Source: IMCC45349 sp047219225
GTDB taxonomy: Bacteria > Bacteroidota > Bacteroidia > Flavobacteriales > Flavobacteriaceae
Length of the DNA stretch: 64,000 bases
Direction of reading: 5' to 3'
Assembly (NCBI RefSeq): GCF_047219225.1
Contig: NZ_CP178208.1
Span: 744,001-808,000, forward strand
Shown here: piece after piece, positions 9,751 to 17,599 of the stretch
Numbering within the stretch: position 1 is the stretch's first letter
Layout of the letters: every line of letters starts with the position of its first letter
The notes under the pieces: generated by a model
The model's database searches: none
The model's input: the letters and a program-made list of their open reading frames with translations, nothing else
Told to the model about the DNA's origin: nothing
Position numbers and translations under genes: made by a program

Positions 9751-11817
9751 TTAACTAACAGACAAACCATTAGACACAGCATCGTGTGCATCTGGATTAA
9801 CAAATACTAATTTACCTTCTGGTGTTTCAGTCATCAAAATCATACCTTCACTTTCTACACCTCTTAATTTTCTTGGTGCTAGATTTACTAAAACTGTTAC
9901 TTTTTTTCCTACTACCTCTTCAGCAGAAAAACTTTCAGCAATTCCAGACACAATAGTACGCACATCAATTCCTGTATCTACTTTTAACACCAATAGTTTC
10001 TTTGCTTTTGGCATTTTTTCGGCCTCTAGAATAGTTCCTACTCTTATATCTAGTTTAGTAAAATCTTCAAAAGTAATGGTATCCTTTTGCGGTTCTACTT
10101 TTTTATTAGCAGCTTCATTTGCCTTTTTACTTGCTTCTAACTTATCTAATTGTGCTTGCACTTCTTTGTCTTCGATTTTTGTGAATAACAATGATGCTTT
10201 TTCAATAATTTTATGACTAGCTGGTAGTAACTCTCTACCTTCAGTAATTGCATCCCAAGTCCAATCCGATTCTAATTCAGAAGCACGTAAAATATCTTTT
10301 AACCTATTAGAAGTAAATGGTAATAATGGCTCGCTCAAAATTGCTAATGCAGAAGCGATTTGTAAAGCTACATACATAATGGTTTGTACACGAGCTTCAT
10401 CTTCTTTAATCACTTTCCAAGGCTCTTCATCTGCTAAATACTTATTACCTAAACGTGCCAAATTCATAAATTCCTGACTCGCTTCTCTAAAACGATAACG
10501 CTCAATAGAACTAGCTATTACACTTGGATAAGCTTTTACAGCAGCCATTGCATCTTCATCTACTTGCGTAAAGGCATTTGGTTGAGGCACTACACCATCA
10601 TAATACTTATTAGTCAACACTGCTACTCTATTCACAAAGTTTCCAAAAATGGCCACTAGCTCATTATTATTACGTGCTTGAAAGTCTTTCCAAGTAAAGT
10701 CGTTATCCTTTGTTTCTGGCGCATTTGCTGTTAAAGCATAACGTAATACGTCTTGCTTCTCTGGGAATTCTTCTAAATATTCATGTAACCAAACTGCCCA
10801 ATTTTTAGACGTTGACAATTTATTACCTTCAAGATTTAAGAACTCATTTGCTGGTACGTTTTCTGGAAGAATGTAACTTCCTTCAGCCTTTAACATTGAT
10901 GGGAAAATGATACAGTGAAATACGATATTATCTTTCCCGATAAAGTGTACCAACTTCGTATCTTCATCTTTCCAATATGGTTTCCAATCTTTTCCTTCGC
11001 GTTCGGCCCATTCTTTAGTTGCAGAAATATAACCAATTGGTGCGTCAAACCATACATATAACACTTTTCCTTCTCCACCTTCAACAGGAACAGGAATTCC
11101 CCAATCTAAATCACGTGTTACAGCACGAGGACGTAACCCATCATCAATCCAAGACTTACATTGTCCGTAAACATTAGGCTTCCAATCTTTTTTATGCCCT
11201 TCTAAAATCCATTCTTTTAAGAAAGCTTCATGCTTGTCTAATGGTAAAAACCAGTGTTTTGTTTCTTTTAATGCTGGCGTCGCTCCTGTAATTGCCGATT
11301 TAGGATTAATCAAATCTGTAGCATTATGGCTTGTTCCACAAACTTCACATTGATCACCATAACTTTCTTCATTACCACATTTTGGGCAGGTCCCAATTAC
11401 AAAACGATCTGCTAAAAACTGCTTAGCTTCTTCATCGTATAATTGCTCTGTTACTTCTTCTATAAACTCACCTTTATCATATAACGTTTTAAAAAACTCA
11501 GAGGCTGTTTCGTGATGTACTTTTGCAGATGTACGTGAGTAATTATCAAACGAAATACCAAAATCTACAAACGATTGCTTAATAATCGCATTGTATTTAT
11601 CTACAACATCTTGTGGTGTTACACCTTCCTTCTTTGCCTTAATTGTAATTGGCACTCCATGTTCATCACTTCCACAAATAAAAGCAACATCATTGCCTTG
11701 TAATCTTAAATAGCGTGCATATATATCAGCTGGCACATACACACCTGCTAAGTGTCCAATATGTATTGGTCCATTAGTATATGGTAATGCTGCTGTAATG
11801 GTAATTCGTTTTGACAT
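9751..11817 (-). CDS. metG: Methionyl-tRNA synthetase
   Basis: Charges tRNA-Met with methionine. I start it at the ATG at 11817, ten codons inside the longer frame that begins at 11847, because MSKRITITAALPYTNGP is the family's normal N-terminus. Visible are the HIGH signature (HIGH, residues 19-22), the zinc knuckle CPKC/CEVC (144-147 and 157-160), a KMSKS-type loop written 'NKLSTSKN' (about 334-341), an anticodon-binding helical domain, and a C-terminal EMAPII-like tRNA-binding domain ('FEDFTKLDIRVGTILEAEK', the last ~105 residues) that mediates dimerisation. The length of 688 fits the long MetG form. It heads the operon metG-RDD-methyltransferase-tex. Confidence 0.97.
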   Translation of the reverse strand: MSKRITITAALPYTNGPIHIGHLAGVYVPADIYARYLRLQGNDVAFICGSDEHGVPITIKAKKEGVTPQDVVDKYNAIIKQSFVDFGISFDNYSRTSAKVHHETASEFFKTLYDKGEFIEEVTEQLYDEEAKQFLADRFVIGTCPKCGNEESYGDQCEVCGTSHNATDLINPKSAITGATPALKETKHWFLPLDKHEAFLKEWILEGHKKDWKPNVYGQCKSWIDDGLRPRAVTRDLDWGIPVPVEGGEGKVLYVWFDAPIGYISATKEWAEREGKDWKPYWKDEDTKLVHFIGKDNIVFHCIIFPSMLKAEGSYILPENVPANEFLNLEGNKLSTSKNWAVWLHEYLEEFPEKQDVLRYALTANAPETKDNDFTWKDFQARNNNELVAIFGNFVNRVAVLTNKYYDGVVPQPNAFTQVDEDAMAAVKAYPSVIASSIERYRFREASQEFMNLARLGNKYLADEEPWKVIKEDEARVQTIMYVALQIASALAILSEPLLPFTSNRLKDILRASELESDWTWDAITEGRELLPASHKIIEKASLLFTKIEDKEVQAQLDKLEASKKANEAANKKVEPQKDTITFEDFTKLDIRVGTILEAEKMPKAKKLLVLKVDTGIDVRTIVSGIAESFSAEEVVGKKVTVLVNLAPRKLRGVESEGMILMTETPEGKLVFVNPDAHDAVSNGLSVS

Positions 11818-11912
11818 CCTATTATTTTTAGAGGCACAAAAATACATAATTTGTACACCTTTAAGAAACCATTTTCTTTAGAAGTTCGTTATATTTACAA
11901 AAAGCCTCTTAT

Positions 11913-12941
11913 ATGTTTTTAAAACAAATTTTATGTTTAGCCTTAATACTCTCAATTTTTAATACTGAAAGTGTGTTAGCTCAAAATACTAGTGCTTCAA
12001 ATTATAATAATTCAATGCAAACAAAATTAATTCAACCTCCATATTTAAAAGCTGGAGATTCGGTTGCTATTGTAGCACCTTCAGGCGTTTTAAACCATCG
12101 CGAAAAAGAAGTAAATCAAGCCAAAGCTTTATTAGAAAGTTGGGGATTAAAAGTTGTTATTGGTAAAAATGTTTACAAAAAAGCGAATCATTTTGCAGGA
12201 ACTGATGCTGAACGTGCTGAGGACTTTCAAAAAGCGTTAGACAACCCAAACATAAATGCTATTTGGTGTGCAAGAGGAGGTTATGGTACAGTGAGGATTT
12301 TAGATAAATTAGATTATACCGAATTTAAAAAACATCCGAAATGGATGATTGGTTACTCTGATATTACTGGTATTCACAACCAAATGCATAACCAAGGTAT
12401 TGAAACTATTCATGCTATGATGTGTACAAGTATGACTGATGATTTAAGTGATATACAAGAAACCATAGAAACCTTTAAAACTGCAGTTTTCGGAAACGAT
12501 TTAACCTATACTATTGAAGGTAATGCTGATAATAAAACTGGAACTGCAAAAGGGCAATTAGTTGGCGGAAATTTAACGTTATTACACACGATGCTTGGAA
12601 GTAACACAAGTATTAATACAGACGGAAAGATTTTATTTATTGAAGAGATTGGAGAATACAAATACCATATTGACCGAATGTTACAAAGCTTAAAACGTGC
12701 TGGTTATTTTGATAACTGCAAAGGCTTAATTGTTGGTGACATGAGTAAAATGCGTAAAAACACAACACCTTGGGGAACTTCTATAGAACAATTGATTTTA
12801 GATGTATTAGCTGAATGTGATTTCCCTATATTATTTGATTTTCCTGCTGGACATGAAAAGGATAATCGTGCTTTGATTTTAGGGAGAACTGTGGAATTAG
12901 TAGTTAAAAAAGATATAAGTGTTGTTGAGTTTGAAAAGTAA
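11913..12941 (+). CDS. LD-carboxypeptidase (S66 family), exported
   Basis: This protein probably removes the terminal D-Ala from muropeptide tetrapeptides during peptidoglycan recycling. The 342-residue chain has a signal peptide (cleavage near 'SVLAQ'). S66 landmarks are 'AIVAPSGVLN', 'CARGGYGTVRILDKLD', the nucleophile motif 'GYSDITG' (Ser near residue 149), the glutamate in 'FIEEIGEYKYHIDRML', and the C-terminal histidine in 'FPAGHEKDNRALI'. All three catalytic positions are present. The enzyme would act in the periplasm, unlike cytosolic E. coli LdcA. The zinc-ribbon gene follows six bases later, so the two are probably co-transcribed. Confidence 0.9.
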   Translation: MFLKQILCLALILSIFNTESVLAQNTSASNYNNSMQTKLIQPPYLKAGDSVAIVAPSGVLNHREKEVNQAKALLESWGLKVVIGKNVYKKANHFAGTDAERAEDFQKALDNPNINAIWCARGGYGTVRILDKLDYTEFKKHPKWMIGYSDITGIHNQMHNQGIETIHAMMCTSMTDDLSDIQETIETFKTAVFGNDLTYTIEGNADNKTGTAKGQLVGGNLTLLHTMLGSNTSINTDGKILFIEEIGEYKYHIDRMLQSLKRAGYFDNCKGLIVGDMSKMRKNTTPWGTSIEQLILDVLAECDFPILFDFPAGHEKDNRALILGRTVELVVKKDISVVEFEK

Positions 12942-12946
12942 ATAAC

Positions 12947-13177
12947 ATGGCAACTCAAATCTGTCCAAATTGTAAAAAGGATAATTTCACATGGTATATC
13001 AACTACGATGGAGAAACTGTCTGGGGCTGTTCTCTTTGCAATTACCATGCAATTGAAAACGAATCTTTAGAAAGAACATGCTCAATTTGTAAAACAAAAA
13101 CAGAAAGTCATCTAAAAGATTCACAAAAAGAATTTTGGTGTTGTTCTAGATGTAACTCAATTGAAATAATAATCTAA
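12947..13177 (+). CDS. Small double zinc-ribbon protein
   Basis: This 76-residue protein has four CxxC knuckles: CPNC, CSLC, CSIC and CSRC. Their spacing suggests two successive four-cysteine zinc ribbons (residues ~6-30 and ~45-70). There is no membrane segment and no recognisable catalytic motif. It lies directly behind the LD-carboxypeptidase gene and ahead of yraN. I do not recognise a named family. Binding of nucleic acid or protein is plausible for zinc ribbons of this kind but is not shown. Confidence 0.7.
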   Translation: MATQICPNCKKDNFTWYINYDGETVWGCSLCNYHAIENESLERTCSICKTKTESHLKDSQKEFWCCSRCNSIEIII

Positions 13178-13205
13178 AAAGACTTCTGCTTTCGCAGGAA
13201 GTGAT

Positions 13206-13565
13206 ATGGCTCAACACAACGAACTTGGTAAAAAAGGCGAACAATTGGCAGTAGGTTATTTACTGGAACAAGGTTATATTATTATTGAACGTAATTACCG
13301 ATTTGACAAAGCCGAAGTAGATATTATTGCACAAAAAGACGACACTTTAGCTATTATAGAAGTAAAAACACGTTCTACCAAAGACTTTGGAAGTCCAGAA
13401 GATTTTGTAAAACCTAAACAAATACAACGTTTGGTTAAAGCTGTTGATGAATATGTTGTAGTTAATGATTTAGATGTAGAAATTCGTTTTGACATCATTG
13501 CCATTGTAAAAGAAGGCAAACACTATAATTTGGAGCATTTGGAGAATGCTTTTTATCATTTTTAA
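13206..13565 (+). CDS. yraN: YraN/UPF0102 family endonuclease-like protein
   Basis: This 119-residue protein has the UPF0102 signature of a restriction-endonuclease-like fold: 'NELGKKGEQLAVGYLLEQGY' at the N-terminus, then 'RFDKAEVDIIAQKDDTLAIIEVKTRS', where D and E-x-K match the PD-(D/E)xK core (roughly residues 38 to 59), and 'AVDEYVVVNDLDVEIRFDIIAI'. Family members are linked to recombination and processing of DNA ends, but the cellular role is poorly defined. It is short, cytosolic and of normal family length. Confidence 0.9.
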   Translation: MAQHNELGKKGEQLAVGYLLEQGYIIIERNYRFDKAEVDIIAQKDDTLAIIEVKTRSTKDFGSPEDFVKPKQIQRLVKAVDEYVVVNDLDVEIRFDIIAIVKEGKHYNLEHLENAFYHF

Positions 13566-13670
13566 TTCTTCGCACTTCAATTCAGTTTAATTCAAACCAT
13601 TATTTTTTCCCTTTACAATTAAACCATTTAAAAGTTTTTGTGTCTATAACATTAAATAAAACTTTTAAAT

Positions 13671-14708
13671 ATGAATAAAGTAAACTTAACATTACTACTT
13701 ATTATTAGTATGTTTTTTTCTTCTTGTAGTGAAGATGACAATACTCCTGAACCAATTATAATTGCCAATTTTGAAACAGCAATCCTATTAGGAGAAAATC
13801 AAGCTATTGTAGAATTAACCAACGTATCACAAAATGCTACTACTTATGAATGGTCATTCCCTAATGGTACTCCTGAAAATTCAACCGAAGAAAACCCAAC
13901 CATATCATATATAGAAAACGGAACATATTCCATTACTCTAGTGGCATCAAATGGAACAGAATCAGAAACAAAAACAGTCGAAATCATCATTGACAATATT
14001 CCCGATAATAGCCATATACCATATCGTTACCTAGAAAATGATGGGATTTTCATGTATTATGAAACAGATAATGTTGAAGTCTATCAAAGCTTAATCCCAG
14101 AAGAGTTTAATATGCCAAGTCGCATGGTTGTTTTTGCATTTTTTAATGATTTTTATGAGTTAGATTACGGAGCTATACCATATAAAGAAAATGCCATTTC
14201 AATACTTGTTGAATATCAAGGAGAAGAATTTTTTCACTGTGTTTATATGCCTGTAACCGATGAGCACTCAATGTGGGCAGGTATTATTGGTCTAGGATTG
14301 CCAAAAACAATGGGAGACATAAATTTTTATAGAGATAACCCAATCTATTCTGGAGATGCAGAAAATCAATTAGGAGGTACAATGGATATGAGTATTGATA
14401 CTGAAAACTACTCTATAGATAATGATGTAAAACAAGAGTTAATTGATTTACAATTACTAAAATCTCTACAGATTAGAAATGGGAATATTATTATAATTGG
14501 AAATACAGGCGGAAACGAAAACAGTGTTATTCAGACAGCTGAACAATTTCCTAACTTAATAACACTAAAGTTTGGTGAGGCAACTATTACTACTAATACA
14601 GATGCGATTCCTTTTAACCATCCTTTAGATTTAACTCCTTCTCATATTATTGGTGGTTTTTACCTTAAAAACACCATACCATTTGGGTTGACTGGAAGTC
14701 CACTTTAA
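13671..14708 (+). CDS. Lipoprotein with PKD-like module and acetoacetate-decarboxylase-like domain
   Basis: This 345-residue protein begins with a lipoprotein signal (lipobox 'MFFSSCSED', Cys near residue 19), so it is anchored in the outer envelope. Residues ~30-105 read as a PKD-like fold ('ATTYEWSFPNGTPEN', 'YSITLVASNG'). From 'YRYLENDGIFMYY' to the end it is homologous to the next gene product. The block 'PYKENAISILVEYQGEE' to 'LGLPKTMGDINF' resembles the acetoacetate decarboxylase superfamily, with a lysine in the 'G-x-P-K' position where the Schiff-base lysine sits; the second lysine of the classical PKK is a threonine. Enzymatic activity is not demonstrated and the substrate is unknown. 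Confidence 0.7.
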   Translation: MNKVNLTLLLIISMFFSSCSEDDNTPEPIIIANFETAILLGENQAIVELTNVSQNATTYEWSFPNGTPENSTEENPTISYIENGTYSITLVASNGTESETKTVEIIIDNIPDNSHIPYRYLENDGIFMYYETDNVEVYQSLIPEEFNMPSRMVVFAFFNDFYELDYGAIPYKENAISILVEYQGEEFFHCVYMPVTDEHSMWAGIIGLGLPKTMGDINFYRDNPIYSGDAENQLGGTMDMSIDTENYSIDNDVKQELIDLQLLKSLQIRNGNIIIIGNTGGNENSVIQTAEQFPNLITLKFGEATITTNTDAIPFNHPLDLTPSHIIGGFYLKNTIPFGLTGSPL

Positions 14709-14731
14709 AAATCATGTCAAAAGTATATCTT

Positions 14732-15706
14732 ATGAAAAAATTAATTTCAACACTAGCAGTAATTATATTTATCTGTTCATCAAATTTAATTTCAGCTCAA
14801 AAACAAGGTAATAAAAGACAATTTAGTCCAGAAAAGATTCTTGAATTTTTAGATAAGAATAACGATAATAAAATTAGTAAACAAGAAGCAAGTAGAGCAA
14901 AAAAATTATCTGAAAACTTTGAGCATCTAGATACCAATAAAGATGGATTTCTTACACTAAATGAGTTAAAAAGTACAAACTCATCCAATAAATACACATA
15001 CTTAGAAAACGATGGTATTTATATGTACTATGAAACTAAAGAAGAAGATATCTATCGTAAGCTTTTACCCGAAGTATTCGATATGCCTAATCGTTTATTC
15101 GTTTATACTTTTATAAGTGACTTTTATAAAATGGAAGGACAAACCCAACCCTATAAAGAGGCGTCAATATTTCTTCTAGGAAAATATAAAGGAGAAGAAA
15201 TTTGGCATTGCGTATATATGCCAGTTACAAGTGAAGAATCAATGAGAATGGGCATAACACGCTTAGGACTACCTAAAACTATGGGAGAAATCAACTTTTC
15301 TCGTTCAGAAACAGTATATAGTGCTATTTTAATTGATGAAAATGAGAATACAATGTCATTAAACATAAATACAAAACAGTATTCATTTAGTGAAAAAGAA
15401 ACGAAAGAGTTAAAAGAACTATCTATTATTCCAAAAATGAACATACTTCGCGGAAATGTAATTAAGATGAGTAAAAAAGGAAATGGAAAAGGTGCAAATT
15501 CTAACACAAGTATTTTGGACATAGCAAAAGTAATACCTGATCGTATAACAATTAAAGAAGGGAAAGGAGAAATCTCTCTTAATACTTCATTAACTCAAAA
15601 AAACAGTAATTCTGTAAGTGCTTTAGAGTTGAAACCTTCACGTATTATTGGAGCTTACTATATGCACAATACCATACCATTTGGATTAACTGGAAATTCA
15701 TTTTAG
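14732..15706 (+). CDS. Exported EF-hand protein with acetoacetate-decarboxylase-like domain
   Basis: I start it at the ATG at 14732, which opens a clean signal peptide (MKKLISTLAVIIFICSS, cleavage near 'ISAQ'); an in-frame ATG at 14714 would add six residues. Two canonical EF-hand loops follow: DKNNDNKISKQE and DTNKDGFLTLNE. The rest ('YLENDGIYMYYETKEED' onward) matches the C-terminal domain of the preceding lipoprotein throughout, including 'PYKEASIFLLGKYKGEE', 'LGLPKTMGEINF' and the closing 'HNTIPFGLTGNSF'. The gene begins a few bases after its paralogue. It is a tandem duplication in which only the N-terminal module differs. It ends at a strong terminator. Confidence 0.72.
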   Translation: MKKLISTLAVIIFICSSNLISAQKQGNKRQFSPEKILEFLDKNNDNKISKQEASRAKKLSENFEHLDTNKDGFLTLNELKSTNSSNKYTYLENDGIYMYYETKEEDIYRKLLPEVFDMPNRLFVYTFISDFYKMEGQTQPYKEASIFLLGKYKGEEIWHCVYMPVTSEESMRMGITRLGLPKTMGEINFSRSETVYSAILIDENENTMSLNINTKQYSFSEKETKELKELSIIPKMNILRGNVIKMSKKGNGKGANSNTSILDIAKVIPDRITIKEGKGEISLNTSLTQKNSNSVSALELKPSRIIGAYYMHNTIPFGLTGNSF

Positions 15707-15732
15707 AATTTTCTAAAAAAACAACTTTAAAT

Positions 15733-15784
15733 AAAATAGCAGTTAAGAATTAAACTTAAATGTTTAATTCTTAACTGCTATTTT
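15733..15784. terminator. Strong bidirectional terminator (perfect 23-bp inverted repeat)
   Basis: A perfect 23-base inverted repeat (15733-15755 and 15762-15784) with a six-base TTAAAT loop, ending in AAAA/TTTT. It lies between the convergent EF-hand gene and the thioredoxin-like gene. Confidence 0.9.
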
Positions 15785-15820
15785 AATTTTTAAGTACTAA
15801 AAAATATAATACTTACTCTA

Positions 15821-17149
15821 TCATTCTTCCATCCACTTCTTAAAAGCTTGAAAATCGAATGGCTTAGCTAAAATGGTCTTATCCTCACTAAGCACATAGT
15901 ACGAAGGTGTAGATTGTACGTTATAGCTATTTCCTATACTATTATCCCATTTCCCTATACCTAATACGTGTGTAAACTCAGGATATTCTATGGTTAACTT
16001 TCGCCATTCAAAAGGCTCATCTTCTAATCCTACAGCAATTACTTTAATAGTGTCTTTCTCTAATGAATTAATGTATGAGTATAATTGAGGTATTTCCTCT
16101 AAACAATGTCCACAGGTACTACTCCAAAATACTACAAGGTATTTTTTTGCACCTTCTAATTTATGTAAACTTGTTCTAGTTTTAACAGCATTTACTTGAG
16201 TTTCTAATTCAAAATCTGGCGCTAAAGCTCCAATAGATGTGTTTTTATAAGTTATAAGTTGTTCTGCCAACTCGTGTAGTTCATGTTCTTTTGCTAATGG
16301 TAATAAAAATTCGTCAGAAATATAATTGGCTACTTCGTCAAAATTAGTTTCTACCATTTGCTGCCATAAAACTTGCAACAATGTTATCTTAATATTTACT
16401 GGCGCTTCAGACATAGCTTGTACTACATCTTTAGTATTCATAACATAGGTAGTTACTTGATCTTCACCATAAGCATCCATTCCAAACACATAGTTTAATG
16501 TACGCTCTATTAAAAAATTTGAGCTTTGTAAAACATCGTTATTAAAATCTACATGATCAAAAAAGTGCGTTTGTAAATTGCTAATGTAAGTAGTTAAATC
16601 TTCGTAACCTTCAGGAATATAAGGCCTATTAGCTTTAATAAAATTTAGTGCAACAGTATTTTTTGCAGCCTCTTCAAAGCTATCTTGTGTTTGTTTTTGA
16701 GTTTTAAAAATACTTTCTAAAGCTAGTGTGTCAGTACTTTGCTGTCTAAAAAAATTACCAATGCTTTGACTTACCATAGACATGCTATTAGTGTATGAAT
16801 TGACTAACTTATTTTCTATAGATTCTTGAAATTTAATTCCTGTTTCTTGATTAAAAGTAAACACAACATCTTCAGCTGCATTATAAATAATATCAAAATT
16901 AAACTCTTCTTGTGGCATTGCATAAACAATACGATACATTCCCTTAGTAACTGTAGAATCTAACTCAACTTTAAAAGTGCCATCCTCTTCAATTTCTGAA
17001 TGTGTTACATAAACAGATTCGTTAGGCGTTACTTTATAGATTATGGCTGTTTTAAAATCTTCGGCAGGTGTAAATGTTCCGTTAATAGAATGTTGTGCCA
17101 AAAGTAATGTTGGCATTAATAGCATTAAAAATAATAGTTTCTTAAGCAT
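15821..17149 (-). CDS. TlpA-like thioredoxin-domain protein, exported
   Basis: This 442-residue protein has a signal peptide (MLKKLLFLMLLMPTLLLAQ) and a long N-terminal region of the kind attached to Bacteroidota TlpA-like proteins (DUF4369-like start 'HSINGTFTPAEDFKTAIIYKV'). A C-terminal thioredoxin fold spans about residues 305-442. The redox motif is CGHC in 'VVFWSSTCGHCLEEIPQLYS', and a cis-proline appears in 'VQSTPSYYVL'. It would act as a periplasmic thiol-disulfide reductase or as a partner in redox maintenance of exported proteins. It follows mfd and a small hypothetical gene on the same strand. Confidence 0.85.
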   Translation of the reverse strand: MLKKLLFLMLLMPTLLLAQHSINGTFTPAEDFKTAIIYKVTPNESVYVTHSEIEEDGTFKVELDSTVTKGMYRIVYAMPQEEFNFDIIYNAAEDVVFTFNQETGIKFQESIENKLVNSYTNSMSMVSQSIGNFFRQQSTDTLALESIFKTQKQTQDSFEEAAKNTVALNFIKANRPYIPEGYEDLTTYISNLQTHFFDHVDFNNDVLQSSNFLIERTLNYVFGMDAYGEDQVTTYVMNTKDVVQAMSEAPVNIKITLLQVLWQQMVETNFDEVANYISDEFLLPLAKEHELHELAEQLITYKNTSIGALAPDFELETQVNAVKTRTSLHKLEGAKKYLVVFWSSTCGHCLEEIPQLYSYINSLEKDTIKVIAVGLEDEPFEWRKLTIEYPEFTHVLGIGKWDNSIGNSYNVQSTPSYYVLSEDKTILAKPFDFQAFKKWMEE

Positions 17150-17228
17150 GTATTTTTATTTTTTTGACCCTCTTTCAAGGATTTTGTCACATAACCAATT
17201 TAAAATCAACAATCGCACCAAAGTGAGA

Positions 17229-17597
17229 TTACAATTTATTTTTTAAGCCTTCCTCCCATTCGTCCAAAAACTCATTAACCTCTTCAATAAAACCTTCTGA
17301 TTTTTCTTTTCTATTGATAGTACAATGCAAGACTAAACCTTCTGGATTTGGAGAGTAACCAGATGTAATCGTCCAACTTAAAGCGTTAGGACAATCTAAT
17401 AAAGTAAAACGTACACCTCCTTTAATTTTATTATAGCTTATTAAAAATTCTCCCCAAAGCGTCACTCCATTAAACTCATAAGTTCCCCCTTCAAGAAACA
17501 ACATAGAATCTGTAAACTCCCCAACTTGTTTTGGTGTTATTTTTTCTTGTAAAACTGCTTCTTGTACTTCTTTATTTATAAGTCTAAAAAACTCCAT
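17229..17597 (-). CDS. Conserved hypothetical cytosolic protein
   Basis: This 122-residue protein has no signal peptide and no membrane segment. It starts two bases after the mfd stop, so it is co-transcribed with mfd. The centre is beta-rich ('GGTYEFNGVTLWGEFLISY', 'GVRFTLLDCPNALSWTITSGYSPNPEGLVLHCTIN') and the C-terminus is an acidic helix ('FIEEVNEFLDEWEEGLKNKL'). I do not recognise the family. Coupling to mfd would be compatible with a role in stress or repair but proves nothing. Confidence 0.6.
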   Translation of the reverse strand: MEFFRLINKEVQEAVLQEKITPKQVGEFTDSMLFLEGGTYEFNGVTLWGEFLISYNKIKGGVRFTLLDCPNALSWTITSGYSPNPEGLVLHCTINRKEKSEGFIEEVNEFLDEWEEGLKNKL

Positions 17598-17599
17598 AA

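Noticed and set aside
11818..11847. Longer metG start at 11847
   Set aside because: The ten extra residues do not resemble the family, whose N-terminus begins at MSKRITIT.
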